Source: Hydractinia symbiolongicarpus (Eukaryota; Cnidaria; Hydrozoa; Anthoathecata; Hydractiniidae). From it: a stretch of DNA of 64,000 nt. The stretch is from positions 18,735,001 to 18,799,000 of the forward strand of contig NC_079885.1 in NCBI RefSeq assembly GCF_029227915.1. Reading direction: 5' to 3'. Below, piece after piece: positions 48,664 to 61,363 of this stretch. How positions within the stretch are numbered: the first letter of the stretch is position 1; each line of letters begins with the position of its first letter. The notes under the pieces were generated by a model. It was given only the letters and a program-made list of their open reading frames with translations, did no database searches and had not been told where the DNA came from. The position numbers were made by a program, and so were the translations under genes.

Positions 48664-49209
48664 TCAGTAGTCTAAATGAAAAAACGTGCAGGAGGCCATA
48701 CGCGGGCCTATCTCTCATCTCGCTCACAGAGACTTGGTAAGCACGGTCCACTCAATGGCTTTCCAAATGCGAAGAGTGAAGGCCGCAGACGGCAGGGGTT
48801 GAGCCAAGGGCCTTTCGGCTGTATCCCGCTCACAAGTTTTTTTTTTTTTTAGCAGAATAATACATACGAGCTAATCAAAATCGGCTCGAGGAAAGAAATA
48901 AAGTTCAGAGACAACCAAAGTAGTCGAACTGCAGTAGAAACAAACTAGATGTAACGCAAGCCACTAGTACGACGTATTGCCTACAGGGACCACACTCTCC
49001 GAGACAGCGAACGCAACTTCCTAGTGATTCACGCGAACGCACTCAACTAGGTGATGTAGATCAGAAAGGTGAAAGTCCTTGTGTCAAGTCTACACCTCAC
49101 GATGCAGCACCTTTTAAGCGTCCTCTACGAACGGACACACTGGCAAGCGGCACACCACAAGCAAAGGTTAAGTCGGCTCGAAGGCACAACAGGTCGCGCC
49201 GACTTACGA

Positions 49210-49331
49210 CAACTCTGGGCTTTCTTCAGTTCACGCACAAATCTTTCGCCTTTTACTAAAGATTTCCGTGGAGAAGGCCAAAACGATGAGTATATAGACG
49301 ATTTTTCTACTGTCTCGCTTCGGCGGGACGA
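49210..49331 (+). ncRNA. U5: U5 snRNA, copy 74
   Basis: Identical RNA; upstream AAAGTAGTCG and the C form; downstream GGCGGCAG and CAAT before the T-run. Confidence 0.96.
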
Positions 49332-49876
49332 TCACTAGTCTAAATGAAAAAACGTGCAGGAGGCCATACGCGGGCCTATCTCTCATCTCGCTCACAGAGA
49401 CTTGGTAAGCACGGTCCACTCAATGGCTTTCCAAATGCGAAGAGTGAAGGCGGCAGACGGCAGGGGTTGAGCCAAGGGCCTTTCGGCCGTATCCCGCTCA
49501 CAATTTTTTTTTTTTTTAGCAGAATAATACATACGAGCTAATCAAAATCGGCTCGAGGAAAGAAATAAAGTTCAGAGACAACCAAAGGAGTCGAACTGCA
49601 GTAGAAACAAACTAGATGTAACGCAAGCCACTAGTACGACGTATTGCCTACAGGGACCACACTCTCCGAGACAGCGAACGCAACTTCCTAGTGATTCACG
49701 CGAAATCACTGAACTAGGTGATGTAGATCAGAAAGATGAAAGTCCTTGTGTCAAGTCTACACCTCACGATGCAGCACCTTTTAAGCGTCCTCTACGAACG
49801 GACACACTGGCAAGCGGCACACCACAAGCAAAGGTTAAGTCGGCTCGAAGGCACAACAGGTCGCGCCGACTTACGA

Positions 49877-49998
49877 CAACTCTGGGCTTTCTTCAGTTCA
49901 CGCACAAATCTTTCGCCTTTTACTAAAGATTTCCGTGGAGAAGGCCAAAACGATGAGTATATAGACGATTTTTCTACTGTCTCGCTTCGGCGGGACGA
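49877..49998 (+). ncRNA. U5: U5 snRNA, copy 75
   Basis: Identical RNA; upstream GCGAAATCACTG alters the second 9-mer; downstream GCGGCCCTATC. Confidence 0.96.
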
Positions 49999-50543
49999 TC
50001 ACTAGTCTAAATGAAAAAACGTGCAGGAGGCCATACGCGGCCCTATCTCTCATCTCGCTCACAGAGACTTGGTAAGCACGGTCCACTCAATGGCTTTCCA
50101 AATGCGAAGAGTGAAGGCGGCAGACGGCAGGGGTTGAGCCAAGGGCCTTTCGGCCGTATCCCGCTCACAAGTTTTTTTTTTTTTAGCAGAATAATACATA
50201 CAAGCTAATCAAAATCGGCTCGAGGAAAGAAATAAAGTTCAGAGACAACCAAAGGAGTCGAACTGCAGTAGAAACAAACTAGATGTAACGCAAGCCACTA
50301 GTACGACGTATTGCCTACAGGGACCACACTCTCCGAGACAGCGAACGCAACTTCCTAGTGATTCACGCGAACGCACTGAACTAGGTGATGTAGATCAGAA
50401 AGGTGAAAGTCCTTGTGTCAAGTCTACACCTCACGATGCAGCACCTTTTAAGCGTCCTCTACGAACGGACACACTGGCAAGCGGCACACCACAAGCAAAG
50501 GTTAAGTCGGCTCGAAGGCACAACAGGTCGCGCCGACTTACGT

Positions 50544-50665
50544 CAACTCTGGGCTTTCTTCAGTTCACGCACAAATCTTTCGCCTTTTACTAAAGATTTC
50601 CGTGGAGAAGGCCAAAACGATGAGTATATAGACGATTTTTCTACTGTCTCGCTTCGGCGGGACGA
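50544..50665 (+). ncRNA. U5: U5 snRNA, copy 76
   Basis: Identical RNA; the base just before the assigned 5' end is T (ACGTCAACTC), which may touch the transcription start. Confidence 0.95.
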
Positions 50666-51211
50666 TCACTAGTCTAAATGAAAAAACGTGCAGGAGGCCA
50701 TACGCGGGCCTATCTCTCATCTCGCTCACAGAGACTTGGTAAGCACGGTCCACTCAATGGCTTTCCAAATGCGAAGAGTGAAGGCGGCAGACGGCAGGGG
50801 TTGAGCCAAGGGCCTTTCGGCCGTATCCCGCTCACAAGTTTTTTTTTTTTTTAGCAGAATAATACATACGAGCTAATCAAAATCGGCTCGAGGAAAGAAA
50901 TAAAGTTCAGAGACAACCAAAGGAGTCGAACTGCAGTAGAAACAAACTAGATGTAACGCAAGCCACTAGTACGACGTATTGCCTACAGGGACCACACTCT
51001 CCGAGACAGCGAACGCAACTTCCTAGTGATTCACGCGAACGCACTGAACTAGGTGATGTAGATCAGAAAGGTGAAAGTCCTTGTGTCAAGTCTACACCTC
51101 ACGATGCAGCACCTTTTAAGCGTCCTCTACGAACGGACACACTGGCAAGCGGCACACCACAAGCAAAGGTTAAGTCGGCTCGAAGGCACAACAGGTCGCG
51201 CCGACTTACGA

Positions 51212-51333
51212 CAACTCTGGGCTTTCTTTAGTTCACGCACAAATCTTTCGCCTTTTACTAAAGATTTCCGTGGAGAAGGCCAAAACGATGAGTATATAGA
51301 CGATTTTTCTACTGTCTCGCTTCGGCGGGACGA
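51212..51333 (+). ncRNA. U5: U5 snRNA, copy 77
   Basis: C to T at 51229, the same site as the A sub-type change, but here it keeps a T-G wobble at the top of the lower stem. Confidence 0.95.
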
Positions 51334-51877
51334 TCACTAGTCTAAATGAAAAAACGTGCAGGAGGCCATACGCGGGCCTATCTCTCATCTCGCTCACAGA
51401 GACTTGGTAAGCACGGTCCACTCAATGGCTTTCCAAATGCGAAGAGTGAAGGCCGCAGACGGCAGGGGTTGAGCCAAGGGCCTTTCGGCCGTATCCCGCT
51501 CACAAGTTTTTTTTTTTTAGCAGAATAATACATACGAGCTAATCAAAATCGGCTCGAGGAAAGAAATAAAGTTCAGAGACAACCAAAGGAGTCGAACTGC
51601 AGTAGAAACAAACTAGATGTAACGCAAGCCACTAGTACGACGTATTGCCTACAGGGACCACACTCTCCGAGACTGCGAACGCAACTTCCTAGTGATTCAC
51701 GCGAACGCACTCAACTAGGTGATGTAGATCAGAAAGGTGAAAGTCCTTGTGTCAAGTCTACACCTCACGATGCAGCACCTTTTAAGCGTCCTCTACGAAC
51801 GGACACACTGGCAAGCGGCACACCACAAGCAAAGGTTAAGTCGGCTCGAAGGTACAACAGGTCGCGCCGACTTGCGA

Positions 51878-51999
51878 CAACTCTGGGCTTTCTTCAGTTC
51901 ACGCACAAATCTTTCGCCTTTTACTAAAGATTTCCGTGGAGAAGGCCAAAACGATGAGTATATAGACGATTTTTCTACTGTCTCGCTTCGGCGGGACGA
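51878..51999 (+). ncRNA. U5: U5 snRNA, copy 78
   Basis: Identical RNA; upstream GAGACTGCG, AAGGTACAAC and GACTTGCGAC, the last just outside the promoter inverted repeat. Confidence 0.96.
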
Positions 52000-52545
52000 T
52001 CACTAGTCTAAATGAAAAAACGTGCAGGAGGCCATACGCGGGCCTATCTCTCATCTCGCTCACAGAGACTTGGTAAGCACGGTCCACTCAATGGCTTTCC
52101 AAATGCGAAGAGTGAAGGCGGCAGACGGCAGGGGTTGAGCCAAGGGCCTTTCGGCCGTATCCCGCTCACAAGTTTTTTTTTTTTTTAGCAGAATAATACA
52201 TACGAGCTAATCAAAATCGGCTCGAGGAAAGAAATAAAGTTCAGAGACAACCAAAGGAGTCGAACTGCAGTAGAAACAAACTAGATGTAACGCAAGCCAC
52301 TAGTACGACGTATTGCCTACAGGGACCACACTCTCCGAGACAGCGAACGCAACTTCCTAGTGATTCACGCGAACGCACTGAACTAGGTGATGTAGATCAG
52401 AAAGGTGAAAGTCCTTGTGTCAAGTCTACACCTCACGATGCAGCACCTTTTAAGCGTCCTCTACGAACGGACACACTGGCAAGCGGCACACCACAAGCAA
52501 AGGTTAAGTCGGCTCGAAGGCACAACAGGTCGCGCCGACTTACGA

Positions 52546-52667
52546 CAACTCTGGGCTTTCTTCAGTTCACGCACAAATCTTTCGCCTTTTACTAAAGATT
52601 TCCGTGGAGAAGGCCAAAACGATGAGTATATAGACGATTTTTCTACTGTCTCGCTTCGGCGGGACGA
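52546..52667 (+). ncRNA. U5: U5 snRNA, copy 79
   Basis: Identical RNA; consensus spacers with the G form. Confidence 0.96.
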
Positions 52668-53213
52668 TCACTAGTCTAAATGAAAAAACGTGCAGGAGGC
52701 CATACGCGGGCCTATCTCTCATCTCGCTCACAGAGACTTGGTAAGCACGGTCCACTCAATGGCTTTCCAAATGCGAAGAGTGAAGGCCGCAGACGGCAGG
52801 GGTTGAGCCAAGGGCCTTTCGGCCGTATCCCGCTCACAAGTTTTTTTTTTTTTTAGCAGAATAATACATACGAGCTAATCAAAATCGGCTCGAGGAAAGA
52901 AATAAAGTTCAGAGACAACCAAAGGAGTCGAACTGCAGTAGAAACAAACTAGATGTAACGCAAGCCACTAGTACGACGTATTGCCTACAGGGACCACACT
53001 CTCCGAGACAGCGAACGCAACTTCCTAGTGATTCACGCGAACGCACTGAGCTAGGTGATGTAGATCAGAAAGGTGAAAGTCCTTGTGTCAAGTCTACACC
53101 TCACGATGCAGCACCTTTTAAGCGTCCTCTACGAACGGACACACTGGCAAGCGGCACACCACAAGCAAAGGTTAAGTCGGCTCGAAGGCACAACAGGTCG
53201 CGCCGACTTACGA

Positions 53214-53335
53214 CAACTCTGGGCTTTCTTCAGTTCACGCACAAATCTTTCGCCTTTTACTAAAGATTTCCGTGGAGAAGGCCAAAACGATGAGTATATA
53301 GACGATTTTTCTGCTGTCTCGCTTCGGCGGGACGA
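53214..53335 (+). ncRNA. U5: U5 snRNA, copy 80
   Basis: A to G at 53313 between the Sm tract and the 3' hairpin. Downstream T-run contains a G and is followed by AGCAGAGTAAT. Confidence 0.95.
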
Positions 53336-53883
53336 TCACTAGTCTAAATGAAAAAACGTGCAGGAGGCCATACGCGGGCCTATCTCTCATCTCGCTCACA
53401 GAGACTTGGTAAGCACGGTCCACTCAATGGCTTTCCAAATGCGAAGAGTGAAGGCGGCAGACGGCAGGGGTTGAGCCAAGGGCCTTTCGGCCGTATCCCG
53501 CTCACAAGTTTTTTTTGTTTTTTTAGCAGAGTAATACATACGAGCTAATCAAAATCGGCTCGAGGAAAGAAATAAAGTTCAGAGACAACCAAAGGAGTCG
53601 AACTGCAGTAGAAACAAACTAGATGTAACGCAAGCCACTAGTACGACGTATTGCCTACAGGGACCACACTCTCCGAGACAGCGAACGCAACTTCCTAGTG
53701 ATTCACGCGAACGCACTGAACTAGGTGATGTAGATCAGAAAGGTGAAAGTCCTTGTGTCAAGTTTACACCTCACGATGCAGCACCTTTTAAGCGTCCTCT
53801 ACGAACGGACACACTGGCAAGCGGCACACCACAAGCAAAGGTTAAGTCGGCTCGAAGGCACAACAGGTCGCGCCGACTTACGA

Positions 53884-54005
53884 CAACTCTGGGCTTTCTT
53901 CAGTTCACGCACAAATCTTTCGCCTTTTACTAAAGATTTCCGTGGAGAAGGCCAAAACGATGAGTATATAGACGATTTTTCTACTGTCTCGCTTCGGCGG
54001 GACGA
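53884..54005 (+). ncRNA. U5: U5 snRNA, copy 81
   Basis: Identical RNA; ACTACTCTAAATG alters the 3'-box region; G in the T-run. Confidence 0.95.
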
Positions 54006-54553
54006 TCACTACTCTAAATGAAAAAACGTGCAGGAGGCCATACGCGGGCCTATCTCTCATCTCGCTCACAGAGACTTGGTAAGCACGGTCCACTCAATGG
54101 CTTTCCAAATGCGAAGAGTGAAGGCGGCAGACGGCAGGGGTTGAGCCAAGGGCCTTTCGGCCGTATCCCGCTCACAAGTTTTTTTTGTTTTTTTAGCAGA
54201 GTAATACATACGAGCTAATCAAAATCGGCTCGAGGAAAGAAATAAAGTTCAGAGACAACCAAAGGAGTCGAACTGCAGTAGAAACAAACTAGATGTAACG
54301 CAAGCCACTAGTACGACGTATTGCCTACAGGGACCACACTCTCCGAGACAGCGAACGCAACTTCCTAGTGATTCACGCGAACGCACTCAACTAGGTGATG
54401 TAGATCAGAAAGGTGAAAGTCCTTGTGTCAAGTCTACACCTCACGATGCAGCACCTTTTAAGCGTCCTCTACGAACGGACACACTGGCAAGCGGCACACC
54501 ACAAGCAAAGGTTAAGTCGGCTCGAAGGCACAACAGGTCGCGCCGACTTACGA

Positions 54554-54675
54554 CAACTCTGGGCTTTCTTCAGTTCACGCACAAATCTTTCGCCTTTTAC
54601 TAAAGATTTCCGTGGAGAAGGCCAAAACGATGAGTATATAGACGATTTTTCTACTGTCTCGCTTCGGCGGGACGA
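54554..54675 (+). ncRNA. U5: U5 snRNA, copy 82
   Basis: Identical RNA; third consecutive unit with the G-interrupted T-run. Confidence 0.96.
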
Positions 54676-55223
54676 TCACTAGTCTAAATGAAAAAACGTG
54701 CAGGAGGCCATACGCGGGCCTATCTCTCATCTCGCTCACAGAGACTTGGTAAGCACGGTCCACTCAATGGCTTTCCAAATGCGAAGAGTGAAGGCCGCAG
54801 ACGGCAGGGGTTGAGCCAAGGGCCTTTCGGCCGTATCCCGCTCACAAGTTTTTTTTGTTTTTTTAGCAGAGTAATACATACGAGCTAATCAAAATCGGCT
54901 CGAGGAAAGAAATAAAGTTCAGAGACAACCAAAGGAGTCGAACTGCAGTAGAAACAAACTAGATGTAACGCAAGCCACTAGTACGACGTATTGCCTACGG
55001 GGACCACACTCTCCGAGACAGCGAACGCAACTTCCTAGTGATTCACGCGAACGCACTGAACTAGGTGATGTAGATCAGAAAGGTGAAAGTCCTTGTGTCA
55101 AGTCTACACCTCACGATGCAGCACCTTTTAAGCGTCCTCTACGAACGGACACACTGGCAAGCGGCACACCACAAGCAAAGGTTAAGTCGGCTCGAAGGCA
55201 CAACAGGTCGCGCCGACTTACGA

Positions 55224-55345
55224 CAACTCTGGGCTTTCTTCAGTTCACGCACAAATCTTTCGCCTTTTACTAAAGATTTCCGTGGAGAAGGCCAAAACGA
55301 TGAGTATATAGACGATTTTTCTACTGTCTCGCTCCGGCGGGACGA
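55224..55345 (+). ncRNA. U5: U5 snRNA, copy 83
   Basis: T to C at 55334 changes the 3' hairpin loop from TTCG to TCCG. Downstream ACGCCGCCCTATC, which removes the first spacer hairpin. Confidence 0.94.
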
Positions 55346-55892
55346 TCACTAGTCTAAATGAAAAAACGTGCAGGAGGCCATACGCCGCCCTATCTCTCAT
55401 CTCGCTCACAGAGACTTGGTAAGCACGGTCCACTCAATGGCTTTCCAAATGCGAAGAGTGAAGGCCGCAGACGGCAGGGGTTGAGCCAAGGGCCTTTCGG
55501 CCGTATCCCGCTCACAAGTTTTTTTTTTTTTTTAGCAGAATAATACATACGAGCTAATCAAAATCGGCTCGAGGAAAGAAATAAAGTTCAGAGACAACCA
55601 AAGGAGTCGAACTGCAGTAGAAACAAACTAGATGTAACGCAAGCCACTAGTACGACGTATTGCCTACAGGGACCACACTCTCCGAGACAGCGAACGCAAC
55701 TTTCTAGTGATTCACGCGAACGCACTGAACTAGGTGATGTAGATCAGAAAGGTGAAAGTCCTTGTGTCAAGTCTACACCTCACGATGCAGCACCTTTTAA
55801 GCGTCCTCTACGAACGGACACACTGGCAAGCGGCACACCACAAGCAAAGGTTAAGTCGGCTCGAAGGCACAACAGGTCGCGCCGACTTACGA

Positions 55893-56014
55893 CAACTCTG
55901 GGCTTTCTTCAGTTCACGCACAAATCTTTCGCCTTTTACTAAAGATTTCCGTGGAGAAGGCCAAAACGATGAGTATGTAGACGATTTTTCTACTGTCTCG
56001 CTTCGGCGGGACGA
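55893..56014 (+). ncRNA. U5: U5 snRNA, copy 84
   Basis: A to G at 55977 (GAGTATGTAG) in the single-stranded stretch before the Sm tract; downstream ACGCCGCCC as in copy 83. Confidence 0.95.
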
Positions 56015-56562
56015 TCACTAGTCTAAATGAAAAAACGTGCAGGAGGCCATACGCCGCCCTATCTCTCATCTCGCTCACAGAGACTTGGTAAGCACGGTCC
56101 ACTCAATGGCTTTCCAAATGCGAAGAGTGAAGGCCGCAGACGGCAGGGGTTGAGCCAAGGGCCTTTCGGCCGTATCCCGCTCACAAGTTTTTTTTTTTTT
56201 TTTAGCAGAATAATACATACGAGCTAATCAAAATCGGCTCGAGGAAAGAAATAAAGTTCAGAGACAACCAAAGGAGTCGAACTGCAGTAGAAACAAACTA
56301 GATGTAACGCAAGCCACTAGTACGACGTATTGCCTACAGGGACCACACTCTCCGAGACAGCGAACGCAACTTCCTAGTGATTCACGCGAACGCACTCAAC
56401 TAGGTGATGTAGATCAGAAAGGTGAAAGTCCTTGTGTCAAGTCTACACCTCACGATGCAGCACCTCTTAAGCGTCCTCTACGAACGGACACACTGGCAAG
56501 CGGCACACCACAAGCAAAGGTTAAGTCGGCTCGAAGGCACAACAGGTCGCGCCGACTTACGA

Positions 56563-56684
56563 CAACTCTGGGCTTTCTTCAGTTCACGCACAAATCTTTC
56601 GCCTTTTACTAAAGATTTCCGTGGAGAAGGCCAAAACGATGAGTATATAGACGATTTTTCTACTGTCTCGCTTCGGCGGGACGA
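56563..56684 (+). ncRNA. U5: U5 snRNA, copy 85
   Basis: Identical RNA; upstream CACCTCTTAAG; downstream ATGCTAAG, GGCGACAG and GGCGGGGG. Confidence 0.96.
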
Positions 56685-57231
56685 TCACTAGTCTAAATGA
56701 AAAAACGTGCAGGAGGCCATACGCGGGCCTATCTCTCATCTCGCTCACAGAGACTTGGTAAGCACGGTCCACTCAATGGCTTTCCAAATGCTAAGAGTGA
56801 AGGCGACAGACGGCGGGGGTTGAGCCAAGGGCCTTTCGGCCGTATCCCGCTCACAAGTTTTTTTTTTTTTTTAGCAGAATAATACATACGAGCTAATCAA
56901 AATCGGCTCGAGGAAAGAAATAAAGTTCAGAGACAACCAAAGGAGTCGAACTGCAGTAGAAACAAACTAGATGTAACGCAAGCCACTAGTACGACGTATT
57001 GCCTACAGGGACCACACTCTCCGAGACAGCGAACGCAACTTCCTAGTGATTCACGCGAACGCACTGAACTAGGTGATGTAGATCAGAAAGGTGAAAGTCC
57101 TTGTGTCAAGTCTACACCTCACGATGCAGCACCTTTCAAGCGTCCTCTACGAACGGACACACTGGCAAGCGGCACACCACAAGCAAAGGTTAAGTCGGCT
57201 CGAAGGCACAACAGGTCGCGCCGACTTACGA

Positions 57232-57353
57232 CAACTCTGGGCTTTCTTCAGTTCACGCACAAATCTTTCGCCTTTTACTAAAGATTTCCGTGGAGAAGGC
57301 CAAAACGATGAGTAAATAGACGATTTTTCTACTGTCTCGCTTCGGCGGGACGA
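57232..57353 (+). ncRNA. U5: U5 snRNA, copy 86
   Basis: T to A at 57315 (GAGTAAATAG) before the Sm tract; upstream ACCTTTCAAG. Confidence 0.95.
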
Positions 57354-57899
57354 TCACTAGTCTAAATGAAAAAACGTGCAGGAGGCCATACGCGGGCCTA
57401 TCTCTCATCTCGCTCACAGAGACTTGGTAAGCACGGTCCACTCAATGGCTTTCCAAATGCGAAGAGTGAAGGCCGCAGACGGCAGGGGTTGAGCCAAGGG
57501 CCTTTCGGCCGTATCCCGCTCACAAGTTTTTTTTTTTTTTAGCAGAATAATACATACGAGCTAATCAAAATCGGCTCGAGGAAAGAAATAAAGTTCAGAG
57601 ACAACCAAAGGAGTCGAACTGCAGTAGAAACAAACTAGATGTAACGCAAGCCACTAGTACGACGTATTGCCTACAGGGACCACACTCTCCGAGACAGCGA
57701 ACGCAACTTCCTAGTGATTCACGCGAACGCACTGAACTAGGTGATGTAGATCAGAAAGGTGAAAGTCCTTGTGTCAAGTCTACACCTCACGATGCAGCAC
57801 CTTTTAAGCGTCCTCTACGAACGGACACACTGGCAAGCGGCACACCACAAGCAAAGGTTAAGTCGGCTCGAAGGCACAACAGGTCGCGCCGACTTACGA

Positions 57900-58021
57900 C
57901 AACTCTGGGCTTTCTTCAGTTCACGCACAAATCTTTCGCCTTTTACTAAAGATTTCCGTGGAGAAGACCAAAACGATGAGTATATAGACGATTTTTCCAC
58001 TGTCTCGCTTCGGCGGGACGA
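57900..58021 (+). ncRNA. U5: U5 snRNA, copy 87
   Basis: G to A at 57967 breaks a lower-stem pair; T to C at 57998 just after the Sm tract. Downstream T-run preceded by AAGG and interrupted by A. Confidence 0.92.
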
Positions 58022-58568
58022 TCACTAGTCTAAATGAAAAAACGTGCAGGAGGCCATACGCGGGCCTATCTCTCATCTCGCTCACAGAGACTTGGTAAGC
58101 ACGGTCCACTCAATGGCTTTCCAAATGCGAAGAGTGAAGGCGGCAGACGGCAGGGGTTGAGCCAAGGGCCTTTCGGCCGTATCCCGCTCACAAGGTTTTT
58201 TTTTATTTTAGCAGAATAATACATACGAGCTAATCAAAATCGGCTCGAGGAAAGATATAAAGTTCAGAGACAACCAAAGGAGTCGAACTGCAGTAGAAAC
58301 AAACTAGATGTAACGCAAGCCACTAGTGCGACGTATTGCCTACAGGGACCACACTCTCCGAGACAGCGAACGCAACTTCCTAGTGATTCACGCGAACGCA
58401 CTCAACTAGGTGATGTAGATCAGAAAGGTGAAAGTCCTTGTGTCAAGTCTACACCTCACGAAGCAGCACCTTTTAAGCGTCCTCTACGAACGGACACACT
58501 GGCAAGCGGCACACCACAAGCAAAGGTTAAGTCGGCTCGAAGGCACAACAGGTCACGCCGACTTACGA

Positions 58569-58690
58569 CAACTCTGGGCTTTCTTCAGTTCACGCACAAA
58601 TCTTTCGCCTTTTACTAAAGATTTCCGTGGAGAAGGCCAAAACGATGAGTATATAGACGATTTTTCTACTGTCTCGCTTCGGCGGGACGA
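58569..58690 (+). ncRNA. U5: U5 snRNA, copy 88
   Basis: Identical RNA; upstream AAAGATATAAAG, CTAGTGCG, ACGAAGCAGC and GGTCACGCC; downstream CCATGCGCG. Confidence 0.96.
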
Positions 58691-59238
58691 TCACTAGTCT
58701 AAATGAAAAAACGTGCAGGAGGCCATGCGCGGGCCTATCTCTCATCTCGCTCACAGAGACTTGGTAAGCACGGTCCACTCAATGGCTTTCCAAATGCGAA
58801 GAGTGAAGGCCGCAGACGGCAGGGGTTGAGCCAAGGGCCTTTCGGCCGTATCCCGCTCACAAGTTTTTTTTTTTTTTTTAGCAGAATAATACATACGAGC
58901 TAATCAAAATCGGCTCGAGGAAAGAAATAAAGTTCAGAGACAACCAAAGGAGTCGAACTGCAGTAGAAACAAACTAGATGTAACGCAAGCCACTAGTACG
59001 ACGTATTGCCTACAGGGACCACACTCTCCGAGACAGCGAACGCAACTTCCTAGTGATTCACGCGAACGCACTGAACTAGGTGATGTAGATCAGAAAGGTG
59101 AAAGTCCTTGTGTCAAGTCTACACCTCACGATGCAGCACCTTTTAAGCGTCCTCTACGAACGGACACACTGGCAAGCGGCACACCACAAGCAAAGGTTAA
59201 GTCGGCTCGAAGGCACAACAGGTCGCGCCGACTTACGA

Positions 59239-59360
59239 CAACTCTGGGCTTTCTTCAGTTCACGCACAAATCTTTCGCCTTTTACTAAAGATTTCCGTGG
59301 AGAAGGCCAAAACGATGAGTATATAGACGATTTTTCTACTGTCTCGCTTCGGCGGGACGA
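59239..59360 (+). ncRNA. U5: U5 snRNA, copy 89
   Basis: Identical RNA; downstream CTATCGCTC and a C-interrupted T-run. Confidence 0.96.
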
Positions 59361-59906
59361 TCACTAGTCTAAATGAAAAAACGTGCAGGAGGCCATACGC
59401 GGGCCTATCGCTCATCTCGCTCACAGAGACTTGGTAAGCACGGTCCACTCAATGGCTTTCCAAATGCGAAGAGTGAAGGCCGCAGACGGCAGGGGTTGAG
59501 CCAAGGGCCTTTCGGCCGTATCCCGCTCACAAGTTTTTCTTTTTTTTAGCAGAATAATACATACGAGCTAATCAAAATCGGCTCGAGGAAAGAAATAAAG
59601 TTCAGAGACAACCAAAGGAGTCGAACTGCAGTAGAAACAAACTAGATGTAACGCAAGCCACTAGTACGACGTATTGCCTACAGGGACCACACTCTCCGAG
59701 ACAGCGAACGCAACTTCCTAGTGATTCACGCGAACGCACTGAACTAGGTGATGTAGATCAGAAAGGTGAAAGTCCTTGTGTCAAGTCTACACCTCACGAT
59801 GCAGCACCTTTTAAGCGTCCTCTACGAACGGACACACTGGCAAGCGGCACACCACAAGCAAAGGTTAAGTCGGCTCGAAGGCACAACAGGTCGCGCCGAC
59901 TTACGA

Positions 59907-60028
59907 CAACTCTGGGCTTTCTTCAGTTCACGCACAAATCTTTCGCATTTTACTAAAGATTTCCGTGGAGAAGGCCAAAACGATGAGTATATAGACGATT
60001 TTTCTACTGTCTCGCTTCGGCGGGACGA
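59907..60028 (+). ncRNA. U5: U5 snRNA, copy 90 (loop I variant)
   Basis: C to A at 59947 makes loop I CGCATTTTACT. The rest of the RNA is consensus. Downstream GTGCAGAAGG and GAAAGCGGCAG. Confidence 0.88.
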
Positions 60029-60572
60029 TCACTAGTCTAAATGAAAAAACGTGCAGAAGGCCATACGCGGGCCTATCTCTCATCTCGCTCACAGAGACTT
60101 GGTAAGCACGGTCCACTCAATGGCTTTCCAAATGCGAAGAGTGAAAGCGGCAGACGGCAGGGGTTGAGCCAAGGGCCTTTCGGCCGTATCCCGCTCACAA
60201 GTTTTTTTTTTTTAGCAGAATAATACATACGAGCTAATCAAAATCGGCTCGAGGAAAGAAATAAAGTTCAGAGACAACCAAAGGAGTCGAACTGCAGTAG
60301 AAACAAACTAGATGTAACGCAAGCCACTAGTACGACGTATTGCCTACAGGGACCACACTCTCCGAGACAGCGAACGCAACTTCCTAGTGATTCACGCGAA
60401 CGCACTGAACTAGGTGATGTAGATCAGAAAGGTGAAAGTCCTTGTGTCAAGTCTACACCTCACGATGCAGCACCTTTTAAGCGTCCTCTACGAACGGACA
60501 CACTGGCAAGCGGCACACCACAAGCAAAGGTTAAGTCGGCTCGAAGGCACAACAGGTCGCGCCGACTTACGA

Positions 60573-60694
60573 CAACTCTGGGCTTTCTTCAGTTCACGCA
60601 CAAATCTTTCGCCTTTTACTAAAGATTTCCGTGGAGAAGGCCAAAAGAATGAGTATATAGACGATTTTTCTACTGTCTTGCTTCGGCGGGACGA
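60573..60694 (+). ncRNA. U5: U5 snRNA, copy 91 (diverged)
   Basis: CAAAACGATG reads CAAAAGAATG, and C to T at 60679 weakens the 3' hairpin to T-G. Downstream spacer has several more changes (AAAAAAAAGG, ATGCCAAG, GAAGTCCG, CAAGGTTT). Confidence 0.9.
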
Positions 60695-61241
60695 TCACTA
60701 GTCTAAATGAAAAAAAAGGCAGGAGGCCATACGCGGGCCTATCTCTCATCTCGCTCACAGAGACTTGGTAAGCACGGTCCACTCAATGGCTTTCCAAATG
60801 CCAAGAGTGAAGTCCGCAGACGGCAGGGGTTGAGCCAAGGGCCTTTCGGCCGTATCCCGCTCACAAGGTTTTTTTTTTTTTTAGCAGAATAATACATACG
60901 AGCTAATCAAAATCGGCTCGAGGAAAGAAATAAAGTTCAGAGACAACCAAAGGAGTCGAACTGCAGTAGAAACAAACTAGATGTAACGCAAGCCACTAGT
61001 ACGACGTATTGCCTACAGGGACCACACTCTCCGAGACAGCGAACGCAACTTCCTAGTGATTCACGCGAACGCACTGAACTAGGTGATGTAGATCAGAAAG
61101 GTGAAAGTCCTTGTGTCAAGTCTACACCTCACGATGCAGCACCTTTTAAGCGTCCTCTACGAACGGACACACTGGCAAGCGGCACACCACAAGCAAAGGT
61201 TAAGTCGGCTCGAAGGCACAACAGGTCGCGCCGACTTACGA

Positions 61242-61363
61242 CAACTCTGGGCTTTCTTCAGTTCACGCACAAATCTTTCGCCTTTTACTAAAGATTTCCG
61301 TGGAGAAGGCCAAAACGATGAGTATATAGACGATTTTTCTACTGTCTCGCTTCGGCGGGACGA
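61242..61363 (+). ncRNA. U5: U5 snRNA, copy 92
   Basis: Identical RNA; downstream GGCAGTGGTTG. Confidence 0.96.
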
